Shown here piece by piece: positions 9,563-19,913 of a stretch of DNA of 20,567 nucleotides. Below the pieces are notes generated by a model. It saw only the letters and a program-made list of their open reading frames with translations, had not been told where the DNA came from and did no database searches. This DNA is from Cudoniella acicularis (Eukaryota; Ascomycota; Leotiomycetes; Helotiales; Helotiaceae). Every line of letters begins with the position of its first letter. Positions within the stretch are counted from its first letter, which is position 1. The stretch lies in NCBI GenBank assembly GCA_013054445.1, contig JAAMPI010001053.1, positions 1 to 20,567 of the forward strand, given 5' to 3'. Position numbers and translations under genes: made by a program.

Positions 9563-10448
9563 CGAAATGGACAATATGCACGACGTTAGGGGGGCAAACG
9601 GATTCAATTCGGCAAAATTCGGCAAGGCAAGGGCGTCTATGGAGTTCCGGATAGCTTCACAGCACAAATAAAGTATCCATTTCAGTGTTTCGGCTCGCTT
9701 CCCAAGTTTCCACACTCCTGCATGTCGAATGAGCCCCATCTGAGCATATGCGTTCTTCCCCACTCTTCCATGGGTTGAACGTCTAAAGACGATGGTAGAT
9801 TTACCATCCCGCTTATTCAGCCCATAACTGCTTTCCCCAAAGATTGCGGCTTTATTCCAAGGGAGACATACTTCTACATCTCGATTTAGACACCAAAATT
9901 TTTCAAGTGAAACGCTCTCCTTGCAAGGCCCAAAAGCAGCAGATACAAAGTAAGTTTTAAAATGAAATGGCAAGTAAATATTTGTCTTCTCGAAGCTAGA
10001 TCTTGTTTGTTTTGTTTGGCAAATAATTAATCCCAACCTAATAAAATAGGAGACAACAGGTATGCGAAGCTTCTCAAAAAAAATTCTACTTGTTCATCGT
10101 CGCTTGCTGAGTTGCACCATGATGGAGATCAAACGAGTTAGCCCGTTTCGGAAGAATTTGACACCTTTGACCCTTCGCTTGATCCCCAAAACAGGCCTTG
10201 TGTCACGATCCGGTCATTTCCCAAACAAGCATGTGGAGCCGCACGTCTCCGCAATCTGTGTCGTCTAATAATCTAATAAGATGCTTTATAAGATGAGCAA
10301 ATAATCCTCAGTTTTCTCTCTTCTCTACTACTGTACTTTCTTTGAGCGCTGGCCGATCACATCTTTCCGTTTTCAACCACTTAACCGTCACTCTTTTGGA
10401 TTATTCTATTCTATATAACATAATTTCAGTCTTTTCGCCATTGGCACT
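9563..10448. other. Intergenic region after elongin C
   Basis: About 890 bp. A perfect 10-bp tandem repeat (AATTCGGCAA twice) lies at 9606-9625, probably in the elongin C 3' UTR. A 165-codon frame on the minus strand (10036-9539) overlaps the elongin C last intron and has no recognisable domain; I treat it as chance. Upstream of the next gene there is a TATATAA at 10412-10418, only about 30 nt before the ATG, so its role as a TATA box is doubtful. Confidence 0.45.
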
Positions 10449-11095
10449 ATGTACTCTCCCATCGTCCTCCTTTGCATTCTTGCATTAGCGCAAGCCTCAG
10501 TCCTAAGTACGACAAACATCGCGACCGTCCTCGCTAGTGTAACCTCTCAATCTTCACTTACAATCCCTGCTGCAGCTATGGCTGCCATCGCAAAGCTTGG
10601 GACAGGAGGCGTAGATGCAGCGACCCTCGTAAGCAACTTATTCTTTTCCCCCTTTTTCTAAATCCCTATCATAAGAGGATGTTTCATCCTTCTAGCTTCT
10701 CCCCGCTCACTACTACGATGGAAATTATAGTGCTAACCTGTTCAAGACTGCCGCGGATAAAGCAGCTATTTCATCGTGCACAACCACAGCCCAGGCCAAT
10801 AACACTGCAAGTAAAGCTGGTCTTGGGGCTGGAACTGGCTCGGCTGGGAACATTGCGTTGTAAGTTCACATTCCGATCCTATAAAAAATGGGCTAGTACT
10901 AACTACGTTGAAAGTGTCACTAACAAAATAAGCATACATAGCTGCGAGTCGGCTGGGCAACAAATATCAGTCGCTGCTGGGGGCGCAGCGAGTGACACTG
11001 ATATAAATCTTCTAATTTCGAATGTCGGGGTTTTGAATGTGAATACGGCTGCGGCGGGTCTCACGAGCAAAAGAGCAGCTATATTCGAGTCTTAA
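10449..11095 (+). CDS. Small secreted protein of unknown function
   Basis: Three exons: 10449-10628, 10696-10859, 10915-11095; introns of 67 and 55 nt, the second with a textbook TACTAAC branch site; 174 residues. A clear signal peptide opens it (MYSPIVLLCILALAQAS, cleavage likely near residue 17-20). The mature part is rich in Ala, Ser, Thr and Gly, with about two cysteines (in ISSC and IHSC), two potential N-glycosylation sites (NYS, NNT) and a Lys-Arg pair close to the C-terminus. No membrane anchor at the end. The composition suggests a cell-wall or extracellular protein and could fit a secreted effector candidate or a structural wall protein, but I recognise no family. Both introns preserve the frame and a coherent composition across exons, which is the main support for the model. 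Confidence 0.72.
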
Positions 11096-11759
11096 ATTGA
11101 GGGCCGAGCCTTAGATTGGGAGGGAATGGGGAGTTGGTCTCTCTTCTTGGTGACTTTATCCGTTCCAGGGCATCTTATCAAGACGGATACTTGGTCAAGT
11201 CTGAGTGCCGGGCTCGCCGGGTTCCTAGTCTAGTTGAACTTGCAATATTTCACAGTAGCAAAATATCTCAGCTTCGTTGACTTAAATTATATACTTAACA
11301 TGTCTAAATCACTATCCTACTCTGGGTATATTACCTTACCTTCTTTTATCTAGGTAAACAACTCATTCAGATTTTGGGTTTTTCCCAGCACTCGGGAATT
11401 CATGCCATTCAAGATTTAGTTTGTGTGAAAACTGCATGCTTCTAGTATCTACGCCCCTTTGGAAAATTCCAAATGCTTCAAGAGTTGGAGGTCTCTCACC
11501 GGCTCCGGCTGCCGCAAATGGCCACCCCCACTTACTACAATAGCGGGCACTTCATAGATCTAGCTTTTAGACGCCCCGCGGGTAACTTTCCCAACTCCAA
11601 ATTAAAGAATATGATAACATCATTAGCACCCTCTCATCCTTCTTCTTTCCTTGCTAGATCTTCCTCGTTCTCCTCCCGTCGGCCCATCGTGCTTTGTCTC
11701 CGATTCGCTAGAGAATTTGCCACATCAGCCATTGCTAGATAGATGCACGGAAAACGAAA
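11096..11759. other. Intergenic region between secreted protein and amidase
   Basis: About 660 bp holding the small inverted-repeat element at 11204-11392 and the amidase leader. An open frame at 11473-11742 ends 17 nt before the amidase ATG; its second half (from ATG at about 11611) could act as an upstream ORF but has no other support. Confidence 0.45.
11204..11392. mobile_element. MITE-like element with AGTGCCGGG terminal inverted repeats
   Basis: Left end AGTGCCGGG (11204-11212), right end CCCAGCACT (11384-11392), 8 of 9 bases complementary; 189 bp, no coding capacity. Internally it has CACAGTAGCAAAAT followed by CTCAGCTT, and a subterminal AACAACTC...GGGTTTTTC, each shared with the element at 15269-15439. 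Flanks (TG left, CG right) do not show the TA duplication seen at the other copy, so this one is probably older or its edges have mutated. Confidence 0.55.
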
Positions 11760-13714
11760 ATGGGACAACATTATAAAGATATCGCAGCAACTGCGTTAAA
11801 ACGCCGAGAAGTAGCGATCCCAAAAGAGTATCTCCTTCCAAAAGAGTCGCTTTCAAACCTTCCCCGAAATTTGACGACAGTCCCGAAGAGCTCTGGACAT
11901 TTCACCCACGAAGAACTAGAAATCACCGAAACGAACGCCGAAGACATTTTATTCAAGATTAAAAACAAAATATGGACAGCTTTGGAAGTTACAAAGGCAT
12001 TTTGCAAAGCTGCAACTGTAGCTCAGCAACTGGTTTGGACTCTTCCCTGAATCCTTGATTACACTCGCTGACCCAAACCCAGACAAACTGCCTGACTGAG
12101 ATTCTCTTTTCTGAATCTCTCGCCCGCGCCAAATTTCTTGATGATTACCTTGAAAAGGGCGGTCAGGTGATCGGACCGCTTCATGGACTGCCCATCTCAC
12201 TCAAAGACTGCATGATAACGCCTCCGCACCCTTCGTCAATAGGCATGGCTTGCTATGCGAATGAAGCTACCACTCCGGAGCAGGAAACTATTCTCGTCTC
12301 CATCCTGACCAAGCTGGGCGCGGTTTTCTACGTCAAGACTGCAGTGCCGACCGCAATGATGATGATGGAGACGATTAGCAATGTTTGGGGGGAGACAAAT
12401 GGTGCATATCATAGTGGAACGAGTTCTGGTGGAAGCAGTGGTGGAGAAGGCGTGTTGTTAGCGATGCGAGGGAGTCCACTGGGGGTGGGAACTGATATTG
12501 GAGGCTCTATCAGAATTCCTTCTGCTTTCAATAATCTTTATGGGTTGAAACCAACGTAAGTCCCCAATCGAGAAATTATCCCATGCGAGGCAACTAATCA
12601 AAAAATGGCAGTTTTGGACGATTCCCAGTTTACGGGACCAAATCCGGGATATCAGGTCAAGACTTCATATTTTCTAATAATGGCCCCATGTCCCGCTCCC
12701 TGGAGGCTTTGAAGCTCTACTGCAGCGCTGTTCTCTCCACTGAAATATCTCCCTGGACGTTAGATCCAAAATGCCTTCCTGTTCCCTGGCGAGGTGACAC
12801 CATCACTCCCAAAGATCGCAAGCTCCGCTTTGGAATTATCTCGGATAATGATGGGGAGATCAGTGTTCATCCTCCTATCGTCCGGGGTCTCAAAACGACA
12901 AAAAAAGCTCTTGAGGCTGCCGGTCATGAAGTTTTTGAATGGGAGCCCATCAATCACCCTGAGATGGTTCGGGAGATGAACTCCTCTTTTTACACATTGG
13001 GCGGTGCAGCAATCCTTGAACTGACGAAAGCACATGAAGAGCCAGTCTTTGGAAGTATGAAAGAGTATGAAGCTACCTACGAGAGAGGAGAACACGGTAC
13101 GCTTGGGCCAGCAAAACTGAGGGAGATGATTACGAGAAGGAATGCTTATCAAAAAGAGTACTTGGATCGTTGGTCGAAGACGGGTGCTGATGGAAAGGGA
13201 GTTATGGATGCGATTATTTTGCCAGCTTCGCCAGTAATTAACCTTTTCCTTTGTCCCCTTCCTCTGAATTCCCATTTTGAGTGATCGGGAGGAGGTTTCA
13301 TCCTCTCGGCTCCCATCCTCCTCCCTCCTCTGCGAAAATTTATAGTGCTAATTCGTTGTAGTGGACAGCTCCCAGGCTAGGGTTTACACAGGAAGTGTTT
13401 TGTGTAAATTATACTGGGGTTTTCAGCCTTTTGGGTAAGCTATCTTGTTCCAAATATGACAAAGCATACTAATGAAAGTGCTAGATTATCCGGTTTGCAC
13501 CTTTCCAGTAACTTTCGCCGACCAAAACTTAGATAAGGAAAGAACGGGATGGAAGCCATTGAACGAAAAAGATGCAGCACTTCAAGCGGATTACGATCCA
13601 GAGTTCTACCATGGTACCCCCGTAACTTTGCAGTGTGTGGGTAGACGCTTGGAAGACGAGAAGGTTCTTGAAATGACCGGGATTATTGCAGAAGCTTTGA
13701 AGAATTATGAATGA
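11760..13714 (+). CDS. Amidase-signature enzyme (fungal acetamidase-type)
   Basis: Five exons: 11760-12032, 12083-12555, 12612-13233, 13362-13434, 13485-13714; introns of 50, 56, 128 and 50 nt, phases consistent; 556 residues, typical for fungal amidases. The Ser-cisSer-Lys triad is intact: Lys132 in GLPISLKDC, Ser209 in SSGGSSGGEG and nucleophile Ser233 in GTDIGGSIRIPSAF; the spacings match the family. After it come NNGPMSRSLE, PWTLDPKCLPVPW, and at the end VNYTGVFSLLDYPVCTFPVT. It hydrolyses a carbon-nitrogen bond of an amide; the substrate (acetamide, aryl or fatty amides, indoleacetamide) cannot be told from sequence. No signal peptide is seen, so cytosolic is likely. Exon 4 is only 73 nt and is supported by the YTG...LLDYP motif spanning its 3' junction. 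It is transcribed in the same direction as the secreted-protein gene but nothing links them functionally. Confidence 0.9.
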
Positions 13715-15160
13715 GATACCGGTTTTGTTTTGAATGTAGATGAGAATGCTTAGAATTACATAGCCATATAAATTAGATGAGGTTCCGTCTCGAGATTTGC
13801 TTCCAAGAGTAAAGTAACCGTGTTATCCTGACAAAATCCTTTAGTAGAGTGTCTTACACAATCTTATAGAATGCAATACGTGCGAGAGGCCTACCGGTAG
13901 TTAGAACATACCCTCCGGATTAGTTGAGAGTAATCCTCTGTGACACCATGAAATATTCGGACTTGGTAGTAAATTCCGCTTAAGTGCCGAGAAAATGTGA
14001 TAAGCCAATGATAACGATTAACTTTTGCTAAAGAAATAAAGACAAGCAAGACTTGGCCCGATTTTTGCTGAAGGTCGGGAATAAAACTCCAAACGCCTAG
14101 TTAGGACAATCATAGGAGAATAGTAACTCACAACTACTATAGAGAGTAGCCTACTTTCATTTAAGATCATGTCCTTTTTAATTCTCCGTTGAAAAAAAGC
14201 CGAAATATTTTGCTCCTGTAGCGGATTTGAAGTACTATCTAGGTAAGTTGAACCGAGGAGCCTGGCCTAGCAAAAGCTGGGCCGAATAAAAACGATCATT
14301 AAATCCTTGTTCCTCTTTCCTGCTGGGATAATAATAGAATACGCAGAAGTTGACACACGAAGGCCCCGGCTCGCCTATGCCACATCTAGCCCAAAGGTGA
14401 ATGAATCAATGACAGCTTACTCAACCCCCTTCTACACACTTCACAAACTCGTCACTCACCGAGACTCACCCACAACCTGTATACCAGGCAAAACCCCGGC
14501 TTTAAAAAACCTCCTATATATAACGGAATATACAAAAATCCTCCATCGCTTCGGCGATATACCAAGCAAACTTGGTACAACTAGTGCCTTTGGGGAATAT
14601 TTCTACTATACTGCGAGATGCACCAGCTCGCGGACGAATGCCTTTGGGGGAAGACTAAGAGAAAGATAATAGAGCACTTACTCATCAGACCTCAGGGTCG
14701 AAGTGGATAGGGAGCTATGGATATCCCGAAGTTTTTTTTTAAAGTTTTTTGGGGGGTTTTGTTGCACGGGGTACTCGCAAGCTCGGTTCGACCCTATTGG
14801 ATTAGGCCGACGAGTAACCTTCTGTTATAGTATTTCGTTTGGATATTGTTGTCTGGTTGGATTTGTCGTCAATATAAATGTCTATTATTAAGAGCTGATG
14901 ACATTGGCAAACAGCCTACGACAATTCATGTAGACACTGGCGACATATTTTCTTGGTCTTGGATCTGGGGAGTCTGGATTGCAACCATGCGACATGACTA
15001 GCTATGTGCTATGGTTATGCCGGGTTTCAATCCTCCGTTGTGTTGAGGTTATAATGAAAAGGTTGAATTTGTTTGTTTTTGTTAGATTTAAACTTCCAAA
15101 GGCACGAAAATTAATTGAGAAAGTGATAAAAGTACAGCGTATGAATTTTGCTGGCATCGC

Positions 15161-15207
15161 TCGCCACTCGCCATTCGCCACTAGGTAATTTGGAATTTGG
15201 AATTTGG
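15161..15207. repeat. Two adjacent three-copy 7-bp tandem repeats
   Basis: TCGCCAC/TCGCCAT/TCGCCAC at 15161-15181 is followed five bases later by three perfect copies of AATTTGG at 15187-15207. Both have the same period and copy number. Confidence 0.8.
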
Positions 15208-15268
15208 ATGACCCGAAAGGTTATTCTTTAAAGAGATACAAGTAAACTACTCGGTTGGGTATTTTTTA

Positions 15269-15439
15269 AGTGCCGGGCCCCTAGTGAATACTCCACAGTA
15301 GCAAAATCGCTCAGCTTTTTGAGCAGGAACTATATTCCCGTTGTCGAGGCAAAGGATGGTATTTATTGTGATATATGTAAGTTACTATTAAAGTGTGAGT
15401 ATTTGTGAACTACTCGGGGTTTTAATCCTTCCCGGCACT
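15269..15439. mobile_element. MITE-like element with perfect 9-bp terminal inverted repeats and TA flanks
   Basis: Ends AGTGCCGGG (15269-15277) and CCCGGCACT (15431-15439) are perfectly complementary, and TA flanks both (15267-15268 and 15440-15441), as expected for a target duplication of a Tc1/mariner-type transposon. 171 bp, non-coding. It shares CACAGTAGCAAAAT and CTCAGCTT with the element at 11204-11392. A copy of AACTACTCGG, subterminal at its right end (15408-15417), also occurs just outside its left end (15245-15254), as if it sat next to the remnant of another copy. Confidence 0.62.
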
Positions 15440-15759
15440 TAGAGAAAGCCCGCTCAAGTATATAAGGCTGATGATGTCCGAAGCGGAGGTCTGATATTAA
15501 ATGACCCATTTTAGATTGAGTTCTCAAAAACACCTAAAATAAGTTATGCCATTAAATTGTCATTGCGAGTGATATTTCCGAAGAAGCGATGATGAAAGTC
15601 AAAGAACGTTCAACGTTGAAGCCCGTCTCGCTAGTCATGGTTGCCTTGCCGACCACCATTTTCCCTTCCGCTCCTCGTCATCGACAACCTCCCGACTCTA
15701 GACCTCCCAAGAAAACCCCGCGCAACCCACAGTCAAACCACATAAAACACACAGCAAAA

Positions 15760-16411
15760 ATGCCACCAACACGCCGTTCTCGTAACTCCAGCGGCCCGGC
15801 CGCAAAAGGCTCCCAGAAAACACTCACATTCGGCCAGTCAAAAGTCACAAAATCCACCCCCTCCACGAAAGACAAATCCTCCCTCAAATCTCCCAAACTC
15901 CCTGCAACAGACGACATCGATGTCGGCCATGTTTCTTCCGAAGCCGCAGTCCAACAACAAGCACAAACGGAAATAGAGAGAGTAAAGGAAAAGGAGTATC
16001 GGAGCCCCGAGGAGGAGAAAGCGGCAAAGGTCACCGACACGCAGATTAGGCGGTATTGGAAGGAACGGGAGGCAGAGAGGAGGGCTCCAAGGGTGCATCA
16101 GAAGGAGCTGACACTCGAGGAGAAGATCTTAAGACTCTTTGATATGAGTTCACAGTATGGGGTATGTCATTTCACAACACATGTTTTATGGGTCTTCAGT
16201 GGAATGGAAGAAGCTAGCTAACCAGTGTATGTAGCCTTGTATCGGTATTGCACGTATGAAGCGATGGTTCAGAGCCAATAAGCTAGGCTTGAACCCTCCG
16301 ATTGAAGTCTTGGCTGTGTTGCTAAAGGAAGAGGAGAAAGGCAATGCGATAATTGAAAGAGCTCATGTGGATGAGCTAATGAGCTCTAAGTTTATCGTTG
16401 ACGACTCGTAA
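15760..16411 (+). CDS. POLD4: DNA polymerase delta subunit 4 (small subunit)
   Basis: Two exons: 15760-16161 and 16235-16411, intron 73 nt with GCTAACC branch site; 192 residues. The conserved C-terminal domain is unmistakable: LTLEEKILRLFDMSSQYG, then across the splice PCIGIARMKRWFRANKLGL and NPPIEVLAVLLKEE. It is the smallest, stabilising subunit of replicative polymerase delta (Cdm1 in fission yeast, p12 in mammals) and works in the nucleus. The N-terminal 80 residues are Ser/Lys/Thr-rich and disordered-looking; QKTLTFG at residues 20-26 resembles a PCNA-binding (PIP) motif in which the second aromatic is replaced. Start: the ATG at 15760 (context GCAAAAATGCC) puts the basic PIP-like region at the N-terminus as in the family; the same frame stays open upstream to an ATG at 15589, so a 57-residue longer form is formally possible but looks like leader sequence. 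Confidence 0.93.
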
Positions 16412-16748
16412 AGACGGTCACGTGGACTATTATAACCTGTACAATGTATTTGTGCTTAGCGTTGCTCACTTAGGTTGGCTTGTGGAGGTCGGCAAGTGGA
16501 GGTCGGCAAGCTATTTGGCGTTCAGGGATTTTTACTGGCTGTACAATCACGGCCTCTAGGAAAAGAAAACCAATCCTGTCTAACTCTGTATTCGCTATTG
16601 AACATTTAACGTGACATGGAGCCCGGCATTATTATTGCTATGCAGGCTTTGAGCCCGTTAAGCAGTGCTATCGTAATTTTTGGTCTACCATATATGCCTG
16701 CCACACAGCAAGAAACGACTAACGCCATGATCTTGACCCCAAAAGAGT
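16412..16748. other. Convergent 3' intergenic region, POLD4 / acl1
   Basis: 337 bp between two converging stop codons. It holds the palindromic GTCACGTGGAC-type E-box soon after the POLD4 stop and the 14-bp tandem repeat at 16482-16509. Nothing coding was recognised. Confidence 0.45.
16482..16509. repeat. Perfect 14-bp tandem duplication
   Basis: GTGGAGGTCGGCAA occurs twice head to tail (16482-16495, 16496-16509) in non-coding DNA. Confidence 0.85.
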
Positions 16749-18789
16749 TTACATTTGAACTTCAACACGACCCTCTGCACCAGGCGCTCCAGTCGACAAG
16801 CTTGGGAGGAGGTAAGTAATATCATCCCAAGGATGTCTGTAGAGACCAGTGCGCAATCTCTTTTGATCGAGGTAATGGGCAATCAAGCCAATGCTGCGAC
16901 CTAGAACAAACAGACCGTTCAGAACACCCATTTGAAGGTAATCCTCCGCCTCTTCTGCGCTGAAGGCACCGCAATTGCGCATCAGGTCAACGAAGCAGAC
17001 AGCAACGGCACCGTCAACGTTCAGGATCAAGTTGTCCTTCTTAGATGTGGTAACGGACTCGACAGCAAGAGCATAGTCAAGCATCTTGCAGCTGGGGAAG
17101 CGCTTCTTAACAAACTCCTTGACAAGCTCAACACGAAGATCAGGGTTGTTTCTGGACTTGACTTTGTGGCCAATGCCGGGGATCAGCTTGTTCTGCTTCC
17201 GCATTGTATCGACAAAGTCACGTGGGGAGAGACCCTTGTCGAAAGCCTTTGTGAACTCCTCAGCAGCTCCATCAAGAGCACCACCGAATCTTGAACCGAT
17301 TGTCAATAAACCACTGACAAGGGCACTGATCAAATCCTTTCCTGCTCTGGTGGTGATGATTGTGTTCATAGCACCAGACACAGCGGGACCGTGATCAGCA
17401 GTCAACATGAGCACCATCTCAAGGAACTTGCTGGCATAGTCTGGAAGACGACGACGGAACCAGAGCAAAGACATAACACCTCCAATTCCGATATCCTCCT
17501 TGAAAACATCTGAAATTGGCATACCAGCATACAACAGCTCCTGGCCACGGTCATCGGAGATGGTTGAGATGAAGGCAGCTGGCTTTCGGATGAGACCAAG
17601 TTCTTGAGCCCAAGAATAGTCAATGGGGATCTTTGGCACAATTGGCTCAGGTTGTGGGACGATCGTGCCTTGCTTGACAAGCTTCTGGTAGACAGAGGCG
17701 AGCAATGCGGGCATATCTTCGAAGGTGTCTGGGACGAAGAATCCGGCATCTCTCATAGACTTGTTCTTTACCGCAGCAGTTTCGAGTTGAGAGTTGGCAA
17801 ACGAACCAGCGTGTCCGAATTGGACCTCGGTCTTGAACATGCTTGCGCACGTTCCGATAGCCCAGGCGATAATTGGCTTTGTGATGAGGCCCGACTTAAC
17901 GGCCTCGATAACCCGGTATTCCTCAACGCCTCCAACTTCTCCTAAGAGGAGCAAGATTTTACACTCAGGATCCGCTTGATAACGCAGGAGATGGTCGATG
18001 AAAGTCGTGCTGGGGTACCTGTCACCTCCAATAGCAACACCCTCATAAACACCATCGGTTGTGTTGGCAATAATGTTGTTCAACTCGTTGGACATACCAC
18101 CGGATTTAGAGACATATCCTACGGAACCCTTTCGGTACAGCTTAGAGGCGACAATGTTGTCCATCATACCACCAGTGTTACCGATCCTGAAAGATCCGGG
18201 CTTGATCCCACCAACAGTGGCCGGGCCAATGATGGTAATACCCTTCTTCTTGGCGACGTGGAGAATCTCACGGGCACGCTGAATTGATGTTAGACATACG
18301 TTTTAGGATGCAGGTAATTTCTAAACTTACTCTCTCGGGAACACCTTCAGCAATAATAGCAATTGACTTGATTTGGGGGTATTCCATCAATTCCATAGTT
18401 GAGCTGTACACACTTCGTGATGATGCGAAGTTGACAATTGTGTCGACATCGCTGTGCTTGGCCATTGCCTTGTCTGCATCTTGGTAAACTGGCAGCAGAG
18501 TCTCGCTGGTTCCCCAGTACATCTTGCTGACGAACTGTCCACCAAAGGTATAGATGATACCGGCAACGGAGGGGGTCTTGCGCTTGCAGATGAAGTCGAA
18601 ATCAAGCATGCCCTGAACGGCTCGTGGCTGGAGACCGTAAACGAAGCATCGTGTCTTGTCGTGGAAGAGAGTGTGTTCCGCACGCGGGCTCAATGGTCGA
18701 CTAGGAGCAGCAAAACGACGGATGTTATCGTTGGCCGACAGACCTGCGGGAGCAGGGCCGTTGGCACCATTAGTGGTGGCAGAAGGCAT
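16749..18789 (-). CDS. acl1: ATP-citrate lyase subunit 1 (Acl1)
   Basis: Two exons: 18789-18331 and 18278-16749, intron 52 nt; 662 residues, the usual length of the fungal Acl1. It corresponds to the C-terminal half of animal ACLY: succinyl-CoA-synthetase-alpha-like domains followed by a citrate-synthase-like domain. With Acl2 it makes cytosolic acetyl-CoA and oxaloacetate from citrate, CoA and ATP. Visible: [19 protein letters not shown] in exon 1, [13 protein letters not shown] at the start of exon 2, the phosphorylated His309 in [23 protein letters not shown] (446-459), [11 protein letters not shown] and [13 protein letters not shown] (521-532) of the citrate synthase part, and [13 protein letters not shown] near the C-terminus. 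Start: ATG 18789 opens [11 protein letters not shown], a normal flexible beginning; a 5' UTR intron probably lies just upstream. It is divergent from acl2, the arrangement known from other filamentous ascomycetes. Confidence 0.96.
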
Positions 18790-18809
18790 CGTGAAAAACG
18801 TAAAGGGAT

Positions 18810-18930
18810 CTGGGCAGCAGAATGCAGTTAGCAATGGAAGAGATTCTGGTGAAGGAGATGGTATTCAAAGAACTTGGGAATGGAGTTGATGGGGTAGAAT
18901 AAGCTGACAAGGTGAGGAAAAAGAACTTAC
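18810..18930 (-). other. Probable 5' UTR intron of acl1
   Basis: On the minus strand, GTAAGTTC at 18930 is a near-consensus donor; GCTAAC (plus-strand 18828-18833) is a branch site; the acceptor CTGCCCAG ends at 18810, 21 nt before the ATG. 121 nt. Confidence 0.62.
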
Positions 18931-19578
18931 ATCAAGAGAAATTAGGTCGGGAAATCAACAACTTGAACCGTTTCTCAGCTCGCTGGTAGGGCAGAGAAAA
19001 AAAAGTCGCAACGTTGCAAGGGAGACAGAAGTGTTGGATTTGGAGAGGGGTTTGAGAGAGGGCACAATAGAATTGCTTTGCTCGGGGAATGTGCAATATA
19101 ATCGCAGAGGAGCGGAGGATTTGACGGAGAGGCAGGGCAGCGCAGGGAGCTGCTTGTTGAACACCGAGACGTGGTGGTGGTGGAGTTGCGAGGGCTGTTG
19201 AGCTCAAGCGACTGAAGCGACACGGACGTCCTGTCGGGCTTTGCAAGGATGTGCTTGCAGTTTGCGGTGCTGGCGTTGATGCTGGGGTTTCTTGTTCGTT
19301 CGTTGAGAAGAAGACCGCGCTAGGCAAAAATTGTGGTGGGAGCAGCCCTTACGACTGTCGGTGTCCGGAGGCCATCAGCTCAAGCATCCCAAGCATTCCC
19401 CCCAAGCACTACCCAGCATCTCAATCGCTGCAGCTGCTCTTCGAATTCCCCAATCTTTCCACGCCTATCTAACCCGACTGCTCGCAGATCCGCGAACTCG
19501 CTGCTCCGAACGAGAAACTTGTTGACGCCGAAGCTTCATCCCAGACCGTTGTTTCGTTGATAAAGCCCCTCCCCTTAG

Positions 19579-19913
19579 GTATGTTTGTCCCTGCCCTCGT
19601 TTTCGTTCTTGTTCTGCTCTGCACTTTTTTCGCATCACTCTGCTGCTCGCATCAATTCCCTTCTGCAAGTGTCACTCGTCTCACCAAACCCCAATCCCAA
19701 GTGCACGCAAGTCTTTTATGCCAACGCTTCCGGGCTGCTTTAGGAAGTTGTCCTCGGACTTTTCTCTCTGGCCGACCTACTGTGTGCGAATATTCAAGGC
19801 CCGCGACCCCTAGCGATATTCTGACTGTATTGGAACTGTCAAATATTAGCCATTTTTTGTTAGCAATAAAAGCAGCCTGTGCTAGACCTTGTGCTAACTT
19901 CGCAATTCAACAG
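19579..19913 (+). other. Probable 5' UTR intron of acl2
   Basis: Donor GTATGT at 19579, branch site GCTAAC at about 19893-19898, acceptor TTCAACAG ending at 19913, 24 nt before the acl2 ATG. 335 nt, long for this window; a more distal donor cannot be excluded. Confidence 0.6.

Larger units (their letters stand above)
13715..15759. other. 2-kb gene-poor interval with repeats
   Basis: No convincing gene. A frame at about 14307-14669 lacks an early ATG and has no motif. The interval contains the inverted-repeat element at 15269-15439, an isolated terminus-like AGTGCCGAG at 13983-13991, short tandem repeats at 15161-15207, and the POLD4 leader at the right end. It reads like decayed or mobile-element-derived DNA, but no transposase remnant was recognised. 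Confidence 0.5.

Noticed and set aside
9539..10036. 165-codon minus-strand frame antisense to the elongin C 3' end
   Set aside because: No recognisable domain, covers an elongin C intron and UTR, no supporting splice or promoter context; length is within what chance can give.
11473..11742. 89-codon frame just before the amidase, with a presequence-like look
   Set aside because: It stops 17 nt before the amidase ATG in another frame, and no splice signal joins the two; at most an upstream ORF.
14307..14669. 120-codon plus-strand frame in the gene-poor interval
   Set aside because: It opens at a non-ATG codon, the first ATG is well inside, there is no motif, and the sequence contains an internal near-repeat (TGCCTTTGGGG). 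Treated as non-coding.
14765..14815. tRNA-like GGTTCGACCC loop
   Set aside because: No T-stem pairing around it and no cloverleaf could be drawn with flanking bases.
18932..19327. 131-codon minus-strand frame upstream of acl1
   Set aside because: Low-complexity Ser/Pro/Leu composition lying in the acl1/acl2 leader region; more likely untranslated sequence.
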